Below are positions 26,059 through 35,598 of a stretch of DNA of 64,000 nt, one piece after another. Position numbers and translations under genes: made by a program. Within the stretch, counting starts at the first letter, position 1, and each line of letters opens with the position of its first letter. Source of the stretch: Clostridium sp. 1001275B_160808_H3 (GTDB lineage Bacteria > Bacillota > Clostridia > Clostridiales > Clostridiaceae); contig NZ_JADNAT010000003.1 of NCBI RefSeq assembly GCF_015550425.1, positions 62,001-126,000 on the forward strand, in the 5' to 3' direction. Below the pieces are notes generated by a model. The model made no database searches, was not told the origin of the DNA, and saw nothing but the letters and a program-made list of their open reading frames with translations.

Positions 26059-26535
26059 TTGTACTACACTGGAAATTTAGATCTACTAGAGTGTGGATAT
26101 ATAGGTAATTATATTACGAAATTTGAGGATAATAAGATATACTCTAGTTTTTACTTAAAGGAAGAAAACATTAATTTAAAATATATACAAGAAAAATCTA
26201 TTGTTGAAATGAAAGCTAATTCTATAAAAATAAATGGACAAGTAGTGCTTGTAATACTATTTAGATTTGCTGGAAGTAATAAGTTTATTTATGGACGTAT
26301 ATATAATAAGAATTCCGACTTAGATAAAGAACATCTTCAAATGTTAGTATTTCAAGATACAATACCTATATGTTTTGTAGATTCTAATAATAAAATCATT
26401 GCCACAACTTTAGTTGAAAATGATTTAAGGAACTCAATTAAAGATTATATTATAAAAAAAAGAGTTAAATATAGCCCTTCCTATGATTTTGAAGATAGGA
26501 AATGTAAATTAAAGGAGTTATGGATGAATGCATAA
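26059..26535 (+). CDS. hypothetical protein, 158 aa
   Basis: I do not recognise this protein. AGGAGGGG (26044-26051) fits the TTG start at 26059 better than the ATG at 26053, which is only about 2 bases away. The product is soluble, with no signal peptide, alternating hydrophobic residues in the first 100 residues (beta-rich) and a charged C-terminus (DRKCKLKELW). It lies alone between a methyltransferase and a repeat-rich spacer and ends in a strong terminator. Base composition is like its neighbours. Confidence 0.6.
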   Translation: MYYTGNLDLLECGYIGNYITKFEDNKIYSSFYLKEENINLKYIQEKSIVEMKANSIKINGQVVLVILFRFAGSNKFIYGRIYNKNSDLDKEHLQMLVFQDTIPICFVDSNNKIIATTLVENDLRNSIKDYIIKKRVKYSPSYDFEDRKCKLKELWMNA

Positions 26536-26538
26536 TGA

Positions 26539-26563
26539 GAAGTGGCAAAAGCCACTTCTTTTT
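26539..26563 (+). terminator. terminator after the 158-aa gene
   Basis: GAAGTGGC / GCCACTTC (26539-26546 and 26551-26558) with a 4-A loop and a T-run. Confidence 0.9.
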
Positions 26564-26613
26564 GTTATAATTAAAGTTAGTTTATATTTTGCAAAGCAAT
26601 GTATAAGATGAAG

Positions 26614-26779
26614 GAATGAAAAAATTAAAGAATGAAAAAATTGAGGTGGTTTTGCTATGCAAAATCTGAAATATAAAAGTGAAAAGTACTTTTAATAGGA
26701 AATCTTTGAAATTTCTTATTAATTTTTCATAATTCAATATAGTTGAATCATATCCTTAATATTTTCACTTTTCACTTTT
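26614..26779. repeat. GTGAAAA-rich spacer element with direct and inverted repeats
   Basis: Two 16-base direct repeats begin GAATGAAAAAATT (26614, 26630). A 13-base inverted pair, AAAAGTGAAAAGT at 26675 and ACTTTTCACTTTT at 26767, encloses a smaller hairpin (TAATAGGAAAT / ATTTCTTATTA, about 26692-26720). A 12-codon reading frame, MQNLKYKSEKYF, lies at 26657-26695 behind GAGGTGG. The arms end just before the SNF2 gene. Confidence 0.55.
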
Positions 26780-26819
26780 TCAATCTTTCACTATTTCGTT
26801 ATTATATAAGGTGAGAATT

Positions 26820-29800
26820 ATGATTAAACAAGTTTTATTAGAAAAATTTAATAAAGATACATCAGGTAAAAATAATTTAGGTGGAAAGAGAATTTTAGAA
26901 AATGATTTAATTTCTAATTTTGAAGTAAAATGTGATGATGATTTGGTTTATATAGATTCTAAGATTATATCGGAAAATTTTTTTAATGAGTACAACTCTA
27001 AAATGGAAATAGATATAAATACTAAAAATGTAATATCAACTTTTTGTAGCTGTGATGACTTTGAAAGAAATGAATTGCGTAAACATAATTATTGTTGTAA
27101 ACATCTATTTGCAAGCTTTTATAAATTTTTAAATGAATTAGATGATATTGAAGAAGTTAAAGCTAAATTTAACGATTCAGTTTTAAATAAGATTATTTTT
27201 AAAAATAAAAAAGATAATATATTAGATTTGCTTTTAGAAGAAGAAAACAAAGATGAGATTAAAATAGAAGTTTATATAAACAAACAAGGTCTAAAGAATA
27301 AATTAGCAGCAGAATTTAAAATAGGATTAAAAGGATTATCCTCAAATAGATTATATGTTGTTAAAGATATAAACCAATTTTTAACTTCATATTATAATAA
27401 GCTACCAATTAAATATGGCAAAGACTTTAATTTTGACCTAAGATATCAAAGGCTAGGTATAAAGGAAAAGAAAATAATAGATTTTATTGAAAAAGTGAAA
27501 GATATAGAATCAGTTTCATCAAATTTTATGAGAAGGCAAGATAAATATATAGATGGAAAGATGTTAATACTTCCTGATTTTTTGATAAGAGAATTTTTTG
27601 AAACTGTTTCAAAGAACAGAGTTTATTTAAATGAAGGTTTTTTTTATAAGCCTGTAGAAACTGAAATTATTTTTAATAAACCAGATATAAAAATATCTTT
27701 AAAGGAATTTGAAAAAGAATATTTATTAGCTTTAGAAGATGGAATACCAGAAAAGGTTGATAAAAAGGGAACTGTATTTTTATATGGAAGTAGCATTTAC
27801 TTACCAAGAATAGAGTATTGTTATGATATATCAGCATATTTAAACATATTCAATAATACAAGATCAATTTCATTAGATAAGGATGAGGAAATAAGAATTT
27901 TATCCAAGTTATTACCTAAACTTTATACACTATCTAATGATGTAAGTATTAATAAGCCTATAAAAAACAAAATTGTAAAAGAAAATGTTGAATTTAAGTT
28001 TTATTTTGATAAGGTTAATAAGGATGTAACATTAATTCTAAAAGTTAAATATGGAGAACATGAATTCAATATATTTCATGAATATAAAAATAAAATTATA
28101 TATAGAGATTTAAATAAAGAAAGAGAAGTTATGTCCTTTATAAGATCCCTTGGTTTTGAAGCTTCAGGAGATAAATTTTATTTATTACTTGGGGATGATT
28201 ATTTATTTAAATTCTTTAAATATGATATTGAAAAGCTTCAAAATGTTGGAGAAGTTTTTTATTCACAAAACTTTAAAATGATAAAACAAATCAACAGTAA
28301 AAATATAATAGGTAATATACAAAGCGGTAAATTTGATTATTTTGAATTAAAATTTAAAATTGACAATATACCAGAAAATGAAGTTAAAGATATAATATTA
28401 GCACTTAGAGATAATCTTAAGTATTTTAAACTTAAAAATGGTGAGTTTTTAGATTTAGAAGAAATAGAACTTAAAAACTTTTTAAATTTACTAGATGTAT
28501 TATCTTTAGAAAATGATATAGAAAATGATAGCATTTTATTTAGTAAAAATAAAGCTTTATATATAGATAATTTTATTAAGGAAAATAATATTAGATATAT
28601 AAAAGGGAAAAAGGAATTATCACAAATTCAAAAGAAAATAAGAGATGTAAATAAGCTAACATTTAAAGAACCATTGGAGTTACTTGCAGAGCTTAGATCT
28701 TATCAAAAAGAAGGTTATAATTGGCTTAAAACTATGGATTACTTAGGCTTTGGTGGAATTTTAGGCGATGAGATGGGGCTAGGAAAAACAATTCAAGCAA
28801 TAACATTTATATTATCAAGCTTACCATCGAAAACATTAATTGTTGCACCAACATCATTAATTTATAATTGGAGTAGTGAAATAGAAAAATTTGCGCCAAC
28901 TATTAAATATGCAGTTGTAAATGGTCCTAAAGATGAAAGAGTTAAAATTTTAAATAATATTGAAAAATATGATGTAATAATTACTACTTATAATTTAATA
29001 AAAAGAGATTTAGATGAATATGAAAAAATACAATTTGAGTATTGTTTTATAGATGAAGCACAATTTATTAAAAACAGTAATTCTCAAAACTCAATATCTG
29101 TAAAAAAAATAAAGGCATATAGAAAATTTGCTTTAACTGGTACTCCAGTTGAAAATTCATTGATGGAATTATGGTCAATTTTTGACTTTATAATGCCTGG
29201 CTATCTTTTTGATGAAAAAAGATTTAGCGTAAGGTATCATAAGAAGTTAAATGAATCAGAAGAAGTTTTAGAAGAGTTAAATAAACTTATTAAGCCTTTT
29301 ATATTAAGAAGATATAAAAAGGATGTAATAAAAGAGCTACCTCAAAAGATAGAAAAGAAATTACTAGTATCTATGTCGGAAGAACAGGAAAAAGTATATT
29401 CTATTTATGCAGATCATGCTAAGAGCTTAATTGAAAAGAAAATTAAGGATGATGATATAAAAACGAGTAAAATAGAAATCTTATCTTATATAACTAAATT
29501 AAGACAGCTATGCCTTGATCCATCTGTATTGATAAATGATTATGTAGGTACCAGTGGTAAAGTAGATGCTCTTATTGAAATTCTACAGCAAGGTATAGAG
29601 GAAGGACATAAAATATTAGTATTTTCACAATTTACTTCAGTTTTAAAAAATATTGCTAATAAATTAAGTTCAGAGAAGATTTTATATAGTTATTTAGATG
29701 GATCAATACCATCAGAAAAGAGGTTAGAACTTGTAAATGAGTTTAATGAAGGAGTAAATTCTGTGTTTTTAATAAGTTTAAAAGCGGGGGGAACTGGATT

Positions 29801-30074
29801 AAACTTAACATCATCAGATATAGTAATACACTTTGATCCTTGGTGGAATCCTGCTGTTGAAGATCAAGCTACTGATAGGGCTCATAGATTTGGTCAAACT
29901 AACATAGTAGAAGTAATTAAGTTAATTGCAAAGAATTCAATAGAAGAAAAAATAATTGATCTTCAGGATGAAAAGAGAAAACTAATAGAAAAGATAATTG
30001 ACAATGAGAATGATATGTCAAGCATAAATACATTAAGCGAGGAAGATATATTAAGTCTTTTCTCAATTAATTAA
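26820..30074 (+). CDS. SNF2-family helicase with SWIM zinc finger
   Basis: This 1084-residue protein starts at ATG 26820, placed behind AAGGTGAG; an in-frame GTG at 26811 overlaps that site. A SWIM zinc finger (CSCDDF...CCKH) lies near residues 72-95, then an SNF2-associated region to about 600. The ATPase comes next: GDEMGLGKT (about 648), DEAQ (about 744), TGTPVENS, and the C-terminal helicase lobe with SLKAGGTGLNLT and DRAHRFGQ. Bacterial SWIM-SNF2 proteins are DNA translocases that remodel protein-DNA or RNA polymerase complexes. There are no adjacent restriction or defence genes, so a housekeeping role is more likely. Confidence 0.9.
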   Translation: MIKQVLLEKFNKDTSGKNNLGGKRILENDLISNFEVKCDDDLVYIDSKIISENFFNEYNSKMEIDINTKNVISTFCSCDDFERNELRKHNYCCKHLFASFYKFLNELDDIEEVKAKFNDSVLNKIIFKNKKDNILDLLLEEENKDEIKIEVYINKQGLKNKLAAEFKIGLKGLSSNRLYVVKDINQFLTSYYNKLPIKYGKDFNFDLRYQRLGIKEKKIIDFIEKVKDIESVSSNFMRRQDKYIDGKMLILPDFLIREFFETVSKNRVYLNEGFFYKPVETEIIFNKPDIKISLKEFEKEYLLALEDGIPEKVDKKGTVFLYGSSIYLPRIEYCYDISAYLNIFNNTRSISLDKDEEIRILSKLLPKLYTLSNDVSINKPIKNKIVKENVEFKFYFDKVNKDVTLILKVKYGEHEFNIFHEYKNKIIYRDLNKEREVMSFIRSLGFEASGDKFYLLLGDDYLFKFFKYDIEKLQNVGEVFYSQNFKMIKQINSKNIIGNIQSGKFDYFELKFKIDNIPENEVKDIILALRDNLKYFKLKNGEFLDLEEIELKNFLNLLDVLSLENDIENDSILFSKNKALYIDNFIKENNIRYIKGKKELSQIQKKIRDVNKLTFKEPLELLAELRSYQKEGYNWLKTMDYLGFGGILGDEMGLGKTIQAITFILSSLPSKTLIVAPTSLIYNWSSEIEKFAPTIKYAVVNGPKDERVKILNNIEKYDVIITTYNLIKRDLDEYEKIQFEYCFIDEAQFIKNSNSQNSISVKKIKAYRKFALTGTPVENSLMELWSIFDFIMPGYLFDEKRFSVRYHKKLNESEEVLEELNKLIKPFILRRYKKDVIKELPQKIEKKLLVSMSEEQEKVYSIYADHAKSLIEKKIKDDDIKTSKIEILSYITKLRQLCLDPSVLINDYVGTSGKVDALIEILQQGIEEGHKILVFSQFTSVLKNIANKLSSEKILYSYLDGSIPSEKRLELVNEFNEGVNSVFLISLKAGGTGLNLTSSDIVIHFDPWWNPAVEDQATDRAHRFGQTNIVEVIKLIAKNSIEEKIIDLQDEKRKLIEKIIDNENDMSSINTLSEEDILSLFSIN

Positions 30075-30219
30075 TTGTTAAATCAATTTATTTATAATAA
30101 ATAATATAACAAGAAAAATTATTTTATGTTAGTTAATAATAAAATGACAAGCAAAGTGAAAATATACATTTTAGAGTTATTAAGAGATTTATTATTAGAG
30201 AAGTTTATAAAGAGTTTCT

Positions 30220-30252
30220 AAGAATATGCTGCTATAGCATGTTCTTTTTTTT
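30220..30252 (+). terminator. terminator downstream of the SNF2 gene
   Basis: AAGAATATGCT / AGCATGTTCTT (one wobble pair) is followed by TTTTTT. It lies about 145 bases after the SNF2 stop; the bases between contain no gene that I can see. Confidence 0.8.
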
Positions 30253-30367
30253 ATGAGTTATTATATTGATATTAAATTTACAAAACATTTAGTACAGGCT
30301 AATTTAATAGAATATCCATATTAAAATTGGGAAACATAGTATTGAAGTAATTTTCGGAGGGATAAAT

Positions 30368-31039
30368 ATGTTTAAACATGAAAAATCATTATTACATGAA
30401 GTAAAAGTAGAAAGACCTAATCCTCAATACGCTGTATTATTACAAGAGCAGTTAGGAGGAGCTAATGGGGAATTAAAAGCAGCAATGCAATACATCTCAC
30501 AAAGTTTTAGAATAAAAGATCAAGAGATAAAAGACTTATTCCTTGATATTGCTGCAGAAGAATTAAGTCATATGGAAATGGTAGCAACAACTATTAATTT
30601 ATTAAATGGTCATGATGTAGATTATAAGAAGGTAGTTTCGGGGGAAATTCAAGGGCATGTTTTAGGTGGATTATCACCATTATTAATTAATTCGTCTGGA
30701 TATTCATGGACTTCTGATTATGTATCATGTACAGGAGATTTAGTTGCGGATTTACTTTCCAATATTGCATCTGAGCAAAGAGCTAAAGTTGTATATGAAT
30801 ACTTGTATCGTCAAATTGAAGATAAAGAAGTAAGGGCAACTATTGATTTTCTATTAAATAGAGAAGAAGCTCATAATGCTTTATTTAGAGAAGCACTTAA
30901 CAAAGTTCAAGGAACTGGATCAAATAGAGATTTTGGTGTTACTGAAGATTCTAAGCTTTATTTTGATTTATCAACTCCAGGACCAGAACATAAAGCACCA
31001 GATCCAACAGCACCTTCTTTTAATGATCCAAGAAAATAA
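30368..31039 (+). CDS. manganese catalase family protein, CotJC-type spore coat
   Basis: This 223-residue protein has the four-helix di-manganese catalase fold. Candidate metal ligands appear in order: Glu in GANGELKAAMQY, E-x-x-H in AAEELSHMEM, Glu in ASEQRAKVVYEYL and E-x-x-H in NREEAHNALF, the pattern of Mn-catalases. Members of this length in spore formers are CotJC-type coat proteins. GGAGG lies 7 bases before ATG 30368. It is followed after 21 bases by a CotF-like coat gene, which supports a spore-coat setting. Catalase activity is likely but not certain. Confidence 0.85.
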   Translation: MFKHEKSLLHEVKVERPNPQYAVLLQEQLGGANGELKAAMQYISQSFRIKDQEIKDLFLDIAAEELSHMEMVATTINLLNGHDVDYKKVVSGEIQGHVLGGLSPLLINSSGYSWTSDYVSCTGDLVADLLSNIASEQRAKVVYEYLYRQIEDKEVRATIDFLLNREEAHNALFREALNKVQGTGSNRDFGVTEDSKLYFDLSTPGPEHKAPDPTAPSFNDPRK

Positions 31040-31060
31040 ATAATATAAAGGAGAATTATC

Positions 31061-31618
31061 ATGCAATTAGCTTCAAACGAATTAAATCAATTAAGTGAAT
31101 TAATAATGAGCTGTGTCAATTCAATAACATCTATGGGATTATTTAAGAATATGGTTCAAGATCCAGAACTTAAGAGTATATTAGAAACTCATTTACCAGT
31201 CCATATTCAAGATTATAATATAAAGGTGGAATATGTTAAAAATTCAACTACACCTACACAAAAATTAAATGTACCAGCATTGAAGAAAACTCTACAAGAC
31301 TTTACGAAGGCGCCAGTAAATATGACTCAACCTACAACTCCTAATACAAATGCTACAACATTAAATGATAGAGAAATTGCAACATCATATCTTTTAACAT
31401 TAAAAAGAGCAGGTAGAGAATATGCATGGAGTGCTATGGAAGCAAGTAATCCAGATTTAAGAGAATTTTTAAAAGATGCATTTACTATGAGTTGTAATCA
31501 TGCTTATGAAGTATGGCAATGGATGGTGAAAAAAGGTTATTATCCACTATGTCCAGCGCCACAAGATGAAATAACCAAAATAGGTAATACTTATAATGAA
31601 GTTACCAATCAGCAATAG
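31061..31618 (+). CDS. CotF-family spore coat protein
   Basis: This 185-residue helical protein begins with a ferritin-like helix pair (NELNQLSELIMSCVNSITSMGLF) and a second module (TSYLLTLKRAGREYAWSAMEASNPDLREFLKDAF, WQWMVKKGYYPL) that is typical of the CotF coat-protein family. A Thr/Pro/Asn-rich linker (about residues 85-105) separates them. It is co-transcribed with the Mn-catalase gene 21 bases upstream, with AAGGAG before ATG 31061. Both probably belong to the mother-cell sporulation programme; I did not identify a sigma-E or sigma-K promoter with confidence. Confidence 0.8.
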   Translation: MQLASNELNQLSELIMSCVNSITSMGLFKNMVQDPELKSILETHLPVHIQDYNIKVEYVKNSTTPTQKLNVPALKKTLQDFTKAPVNMTQPTTPNTNATTLNDREIATSYLLTLKRAGREYAWSAMEASNPDLREFLKDAFTMSCNHAYEVWQWMVKKGYYPLCPAPQDEITKIGNTYNEVTNQQ

Positions 31619-31635
31619 ATTAATTGATCAATATA

Positions 31636-31668
31636 AAAAGAATATGGCTTCAAGTCATATTCTTTTTT
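31636..31668 (+). terminator. terminator of the coat protein operon
   Basis: AAAAGAATATG / CATATTCTTTT (31636-31646 and 31656-31666) followed by TT. Confidence 0.9.
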
Positions 31669-31802
31669 ATTACATAAATAATAAAGTTTCGCTTATATAT
31701 AGAGTATTTTGATTTTAGTTATAAATTTTAAATATACTTATTTTGATGATAAATATATGATATATTTATATATAAGTAAAATTTATAAAAGGAGGAAGTA
31801 AT

Positions 31803-33308
31803 ATGCCATTAAAGGAAAAAGTTGAAGAACTTAAAGATTATTTAAGTAAATATGAAAAATTAGTACAAGCAATGAATTTAGTTTACTGGGATATGAGAAC
31901 TAACATGCCAATTAAGGCAGGAGAGTCTAGATCAAAAGTTTTAGAGTATTTGTCAGGGGAAAGCTTTAATATGATTACTAGTCCTAAAGTAGAGGAATTT
32001 ATAAAGGATTTATCACAATATAAAAATGAAATGAATCATACTGAAGTTAGAATGCTAGAAGAGCTTGAAAGAAATTATAATGAAACTAAAAAAATACCTC
32101 AAGATAGATATGTAGCTTATGTTGGTATCTGCAGCAATTCAGAATTAGCTTGGGAAAAAGCTAAAGATGCTAATAATTTTGAAATATTCAAACCTCATTT
32201 AGAGAAAGTTGTTGAGTTTCAAAAAGAATTTATTAATTATTGGGGATTTAAGCATGATAAGTATGACACCCTTTTAGATAAATATGAATTAGGATTAACT
32301 ACTGAAAAATTAGATAAAATATTTGCTGAACTAAGAGATGGAATAATAGAGGTATTAAACAGTATTAAAGCTAGCAATAAAAAGATAAATCGTGATTTTT
32401 TATATGGTAAATTTGATACAAATAAACAAAAAGATCTATCATTATATATTTTAAATAAATTGGGATTTGATTTAAAAGCTGGTAGATTAGACGAAAGTGT
32501 TCATCCGTTTACAACAAACTTTGGAAATAGAGATGTAAGATTGACTACTAATTATCATGAAGATGAATTTGCATCAGCTTTATTTAGTACTATTCATGAA
32601 GGTGGTCATGGTATTTATGAACAAAATATAAGTGATGACCTAGAATCTACTGGACTTCAATCTGGAGCTTCTATGGCAATACATGAATCGCAATCAAGAT
32701 TTTACGAAAATATATTAGGTAGAAGTAAGGAGTTTTGTTCATATTTGTTACCTATAGCTAAAGAATATTTTGAAGATTTTAAAAATGTTACTTTAGATGA
32801 GTTTTATGAAGCTATGAATTATGTTGAACCTTCATTAATTAGAACTGAAGCAGATGAATTAACATATGGACTTCATATTATAATAAGATATGAAATAGAA
32901 AAAGAATTAATTAATGGAAGAATAGGCGTAGATGACCTTAAAGAGTTATGGAATAAAAAATATAAGGAATATTTAGGAATTGAACCTAAAAATGATAGTG
33001 AAGGAATACTTCAAGATATGCATTGGTCAGATGGGTCTTTTGGATATTTTCCAAGTTATGCATTAGGAAATTTATACGGAGCTCAAATGTTCCATAAACT
33101 TTTAGAAGAAAATCCAAATATAATGGAAGAAGTTAAAAATGGTAATTTTACTGAAATATTTAATTGGTTAAAAGAAAAAGTTCATGTACATGGTTCATTA
33201 TATACTCCTGAAGAACTTATAAAGAATATAACTGGAGAAGAACTTAATTCAAAATATTTTATAGATTATTTAAAAAATAAGTATTATAGAATATATGATG
33301 TAAGATAA
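31803..33308 (+). CDS. M32-family metallocarboxypeptidase
   Basis: This 501-residue helical enzyme carries HEGGHGIYE (about residues 264-272), the HExxH zinc site of M32 carboxypeptidases (Taq and YpwA types), with a downstream Glu in AIHESQSRFYEN as third ligand. Also typical are DMRTNMP near the N-terminus, TNYHEDEF, and LIRTEADELTYGLHIIIRYE. It removes C-terminal residues from peptides in the cytosol; no signal peptide is present. AAGGAGGAAG precedes ATG 31803. Single-gene unit; a strong hairpin lies 100 bases after the stop. Confidence 0.93.
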   Translation: MPLKEKVEELKDYLSKYEKLVQAMNLVYWDMRTNMPIKAGESRSKVLEYLSGESFNMITSPKVEEFIKDLSQYKNEMNHTEVRMLEELERNYNETKKIPQDRYVAYVGICSNSELAWEKAKDANNFEIFKPHLEKVVEFQKEFINYWGFKHDKYDTLLDKYELGLTTEKLDKIFAELRDGIIEVLNSIKASNKKINRDFLYGKFDTNKQKDLSLYILNKLGFDLKAGRLDESVHPFTTNFGNRDVRLTTNYHEDEFASALFSTIHEGGHGIYEQNISDDLESTGLQSGASMAIHESQSRFYENILGRSKEFCSYLLPIAKEYFEDFKNVTLDEFYEAMNYVEPSLIRTEADELTYGLHIIIRYEIEKELINGRIGVDDLKELWNKKYKEYLGIEPKNDSEGILQDMHWSDGSFGYFPSYALGNLYGAQMFHKLLEENPNIMEEVKNGNFTEIFNWLKEKVHVHGSLYTPEELIKNITGEELNSKYFIDYLKNKYYRIYDVR

Positions 33309-33409
33309 TATTTTAATTAAGGAGCAGCCTTAGAATTCTATTTAATATAAAATTCATTCAATTTAAAGTAAGCTTTATTGTCTTAAAAAAGTTAATATCT
33401 TATTTTTAT

Positions 33410-33440
33410 AAAGGGGCTCGCGTTTCGCGAGCCCCTTTTA
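33410..33440 (+). terminator. very GC-rich 13-bp terminator
   Basis: AAAGGGGCTCGCG / CGCGAGCCCCTTT (33410-33422 and 33426-33438) with a 3-base loop. It lies 100 bases after the carboxypeptidase stop. The gene-free 33309-33640 stretch otherwise shows nothing clear. Confidence 0.75.
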
Positions 33441-33640
33441 AACCATTGATTTTACTTACTTAAAGATGTTTTTATATATCCCCTTTTTAAATGAATTTAT
33501 ATTTTATAAGTTATAAGAAAAAGTAATATTAAGCTAAGTAATAATTAATAGAAACATATTAGAATAAAGTTAATTTCATAAATAAGATGGTATAATATAT
33601 ACTATAACATTATAAATAGAATTAAAAATGGAGTATTTCA

Positions 33641-33988
33641 ATGGGAAAATTTAAAGAGTTATATATTAAATATTCAAATTTAGATGAAGAAACAAAAAAA
33701 ATTATAAATTCTTATCCTCAAGAGTTTATTTCAGATAGAAATAATATAAGAGTATCATTATTAGAATATATTCTAAAGTCTAACAAATATATATACGAGC
33801 TTAAAGCAATTAATGGGACTGCACATCTTTGGACATGGAGTGATTTTAGGAGCGAATCAAAAGGAAGAGTGCTTAGCTATAAAACTGAATCTAACATAGT
33901 ATTAAGTCAACTTCTTGAGTTTTATACTGATATAGATATAGATTTACTAAATAAATATGGTTTAGAAATAATTAAAAGGATAAATTGA
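33641..33988 (+). CDS. hypothetical protein, 115 aa
   Basis: I do not recognise this protein. It is soluble, 115 residues, with a charged helical start, a central AINGTAHLWTWSDFRSESKGR stretch that looks beta-like, and a helical end. GGAG lies 7 bases before ATG 33641. There is no signal peptide or membrane segment. It stands alone between a carboxypeptidase and a YcxB-like gene, in a stretch of looser gene density. Composition is like its neighbours. Confidence 0.55.
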   Translation: MGKFKELYIKYSNLDEETKKIINSYPQEFISDRNNIRVSLLEYILKSNKYIYELKAINGTAHLWTWSDFRSESKGRVLSYKTESNIVLSQLLEFYTDIDIDLLNKYGLEIIKRIN

Positions 33989-34154
33989 ATTTATTAGGAA
34001 TACAATAAAATTTTAAAGTAATAGACCATAAATTGCTGAATTAAAACACTCTTAGGATAAACACCCTAATTGTAATATATTGGCATAGATTAATTTAGAA
34101 TAAATTGATATAATTATATATGCAAATGAAAAAAATTATTAATTAGGTGATTAT

Positions 34155-34670
34155 GTGGAAGTAAAATACAAAAATACAGTAGAGGATTTAATAGAGTTGA
34201 ATTTTTATCTAAATATGAAGTTAAAGGATAGAAGGTTAAAAAATTATTTTTTCAAATATGGATATATATTAATAATATTACCTGCTTTCTTGTGGTATTT
34301 TAATTATAACTATGAAAATTTATATATATTTTCGATTTTTGCAATAATTTTAAGTATATTATGGTTAACTTTTGTACCTATTATCATTAAAGTTGAATTA
34401 AAGCATAAATTAGAAAAAAATTATATAACTAATGAATATTTATATAGTAAAAGAGTATTAAAGATAAAAAATGATAAAATTGTTATGTTTAAAAATGATA
34501 ATAAATCTGAATTAAGTTTTCAAGATATATCAAATGTAATAATTTACAAAAAAAGAATTCTAATATTTGAGGAAAATTTTAATATTTTCGCAATAGTACC
34601 TATAAAATCATTTTCCAACGATTGTGAAAAAAACAAATTCTTAAATGCCATAAAAAAGAATTTATGTTAA
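34155..34670 (+). CDS. YcxB-like membrane protein
   Basis: This 171-residue protein starts at GTG 34155 behind AGGTGA. Two adjacent membrane segments (about residues 33-50 and 55-77) are followed by a C-terminal cytosolic domain of short strands: LKIKNDKIVMFKNDNKSELSFQDISNVIIYKKRILIF and AIVPIKSF. This is the layout of the YcxB family, small two-TM proteins with a PH-like tail and no known function. It is a single gene followed by more than 500 bases without a clear gene. Confidence 0.7.
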   Translation: MEVKYKNTVEDLIELNFYLNMKLKDRRLKNYFFKYGYILIILPAFLWYFNYNYENLYIFSIFAIILSILWLTFVPIIIKVELKHKLEKNYITNEYLYSKRVLKIKNDKIVMFKNDNKSELSFQDISNVIIYKKRILIFEENFNIFAIVPIKSFSNDCEKNKFLNAIKKNLC

Positions 34671-35087
34671 AGTAAGATTTAATGTAAATTCTTTTTATTT
34701 TATTAACATAATTATGATATGGAAAAAATTAATTGCAATTGAATTATTGATGAACTTTATAAATATAAATGCATTAAATAAAATTATTTCCTGGAAAATA
34801 TTGTAATTAACGATAGGATTTATTGAATAATATCCTAAAGTAAGTATTATATAGCAATTTAAAACATATAGAATTTAGAACAACAGTATCTATTATTGAA
34901 TTTAAGTATGATGAGATGGAGAAATGAAAATCTATTAGAAAATTACCAAATTTTTAAAGTTAGTATAAAATCTAATAAATTAACGGATATTGCATTAATG
35001 GAATAACATATTAAAAGTTACTTTATATATTTTAATAATATCTATTTTAAGGAAGGCGTATTTACTGAATTAAAATAAAATATGAGT
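34671..35087. other. gene-poor spacer
   Basis: No complete gene is seen. A stop-free stretch of about 45 codons ending near 35002 (containing LSMMRWRNENLLENYQIF) lacks a ribosome site and may be a decayed gene fragment. The rest is AT-rich with stops in all frames. Confidence 0.4.
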
Positions 35088-35114
35088 AAAAAAGCTAGAG
35101 GTTGAGCCTCTAGC
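35088..35114 (-). terminator. terminator of the VOC gene (minus strand)
   Basis: GCTAGAGG / CCTCTAGC (35094-35101 and 35107-35114). The A-run at 35088-35093 gives a T-run on the minus strand, about 95 bases after the VOC gene stop. Confidence 0.8.
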
Positions 35115-35208
35115 ATAATATATACTAGCAATTTATGTAGTATCAATATAGATTAAAATACTTAAATCATAATTAATATTGCTAATATAGTACATATCTT
35201 TTGAACAG

Positions 35209-35598
35209 TTACTTTATTTCCGAAAAGAGTTCATGTATATTTCCATCAGGATCTGCAAATAGCGCAGTTCTTTGATTTAAAGCCATTGTTTTAGGTTTAT
35301 GAATTGGAGTTGCCCCTTTAGAAATTAATTTATTAAAAGTCTCATCTACTTCATCAGGAGTTTTACATGAAAAAGACAACTCAAAAGATTGACCACAAGC
35401 TTTATCCTTATATTCATTATTGTAATCGTACATAACTTCACGTGAGCAAAGAGCAAATTTAACTCCTTCATTTTCAAATTCTACATAATTTCCAAGATCA
35501 CTTTTAATAGTAAATCCAAGAGCACTATTATAAAAATCCTTCATTAAGTTTACATTATTTGTCCAAATTGTAATTAGATTAAGTTTTGTTTTTATCAT
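35209..35598 (-). CDS. VOC (glyoxalase/bleomycin-resistance fold) protein
   Basis: This 129-residue protein starts at ATG 35598, with GGAGGG 4-5 bases upstream; the longer frame starting at 35610 has no site. Two beta-alpha-beta-beta-beta modules are visible: LITIWTNNVNLMKDFYNSALGF...VEFENEGVKFAL and FELSFSCKTPDEVDETFNKLISKGA...ALFADPDGNIHELF. The ending DPDGNxHELF is typical of VOC metal sites (His, Glu). Members include glyoxalase I, dioxygenases and fosfomycin or bleomycin resistance proteins; which one cannot be told. Single-gene unit. Confidence 0.85.
   Translation of the reverse strand: MIKTKLNLITIWTNNVNLMKDFYNSALGFTIKSDLGNYVEFENEGVKFALCSREVMYDYNNEYKDKACGQSFELSFSCKTPDEVDETFNKLISKGATPIHKPKTMALNQRTALFADPDGNIHELFSEIK

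Noticed and set aside
26820..30074. Phage-defence island around the SNF2 gene
   Set aside because: Neighbours are a hypothetical protein and spore-coat genes; no nuclease, methylase, integrase or repeat-bounded ends are seen.
34671..35087. Coding gene in the spacer after the YcxB-like gene
   Set aside because: The longest open stretch is about 45 codons without a ribosome site or recognisable motif.
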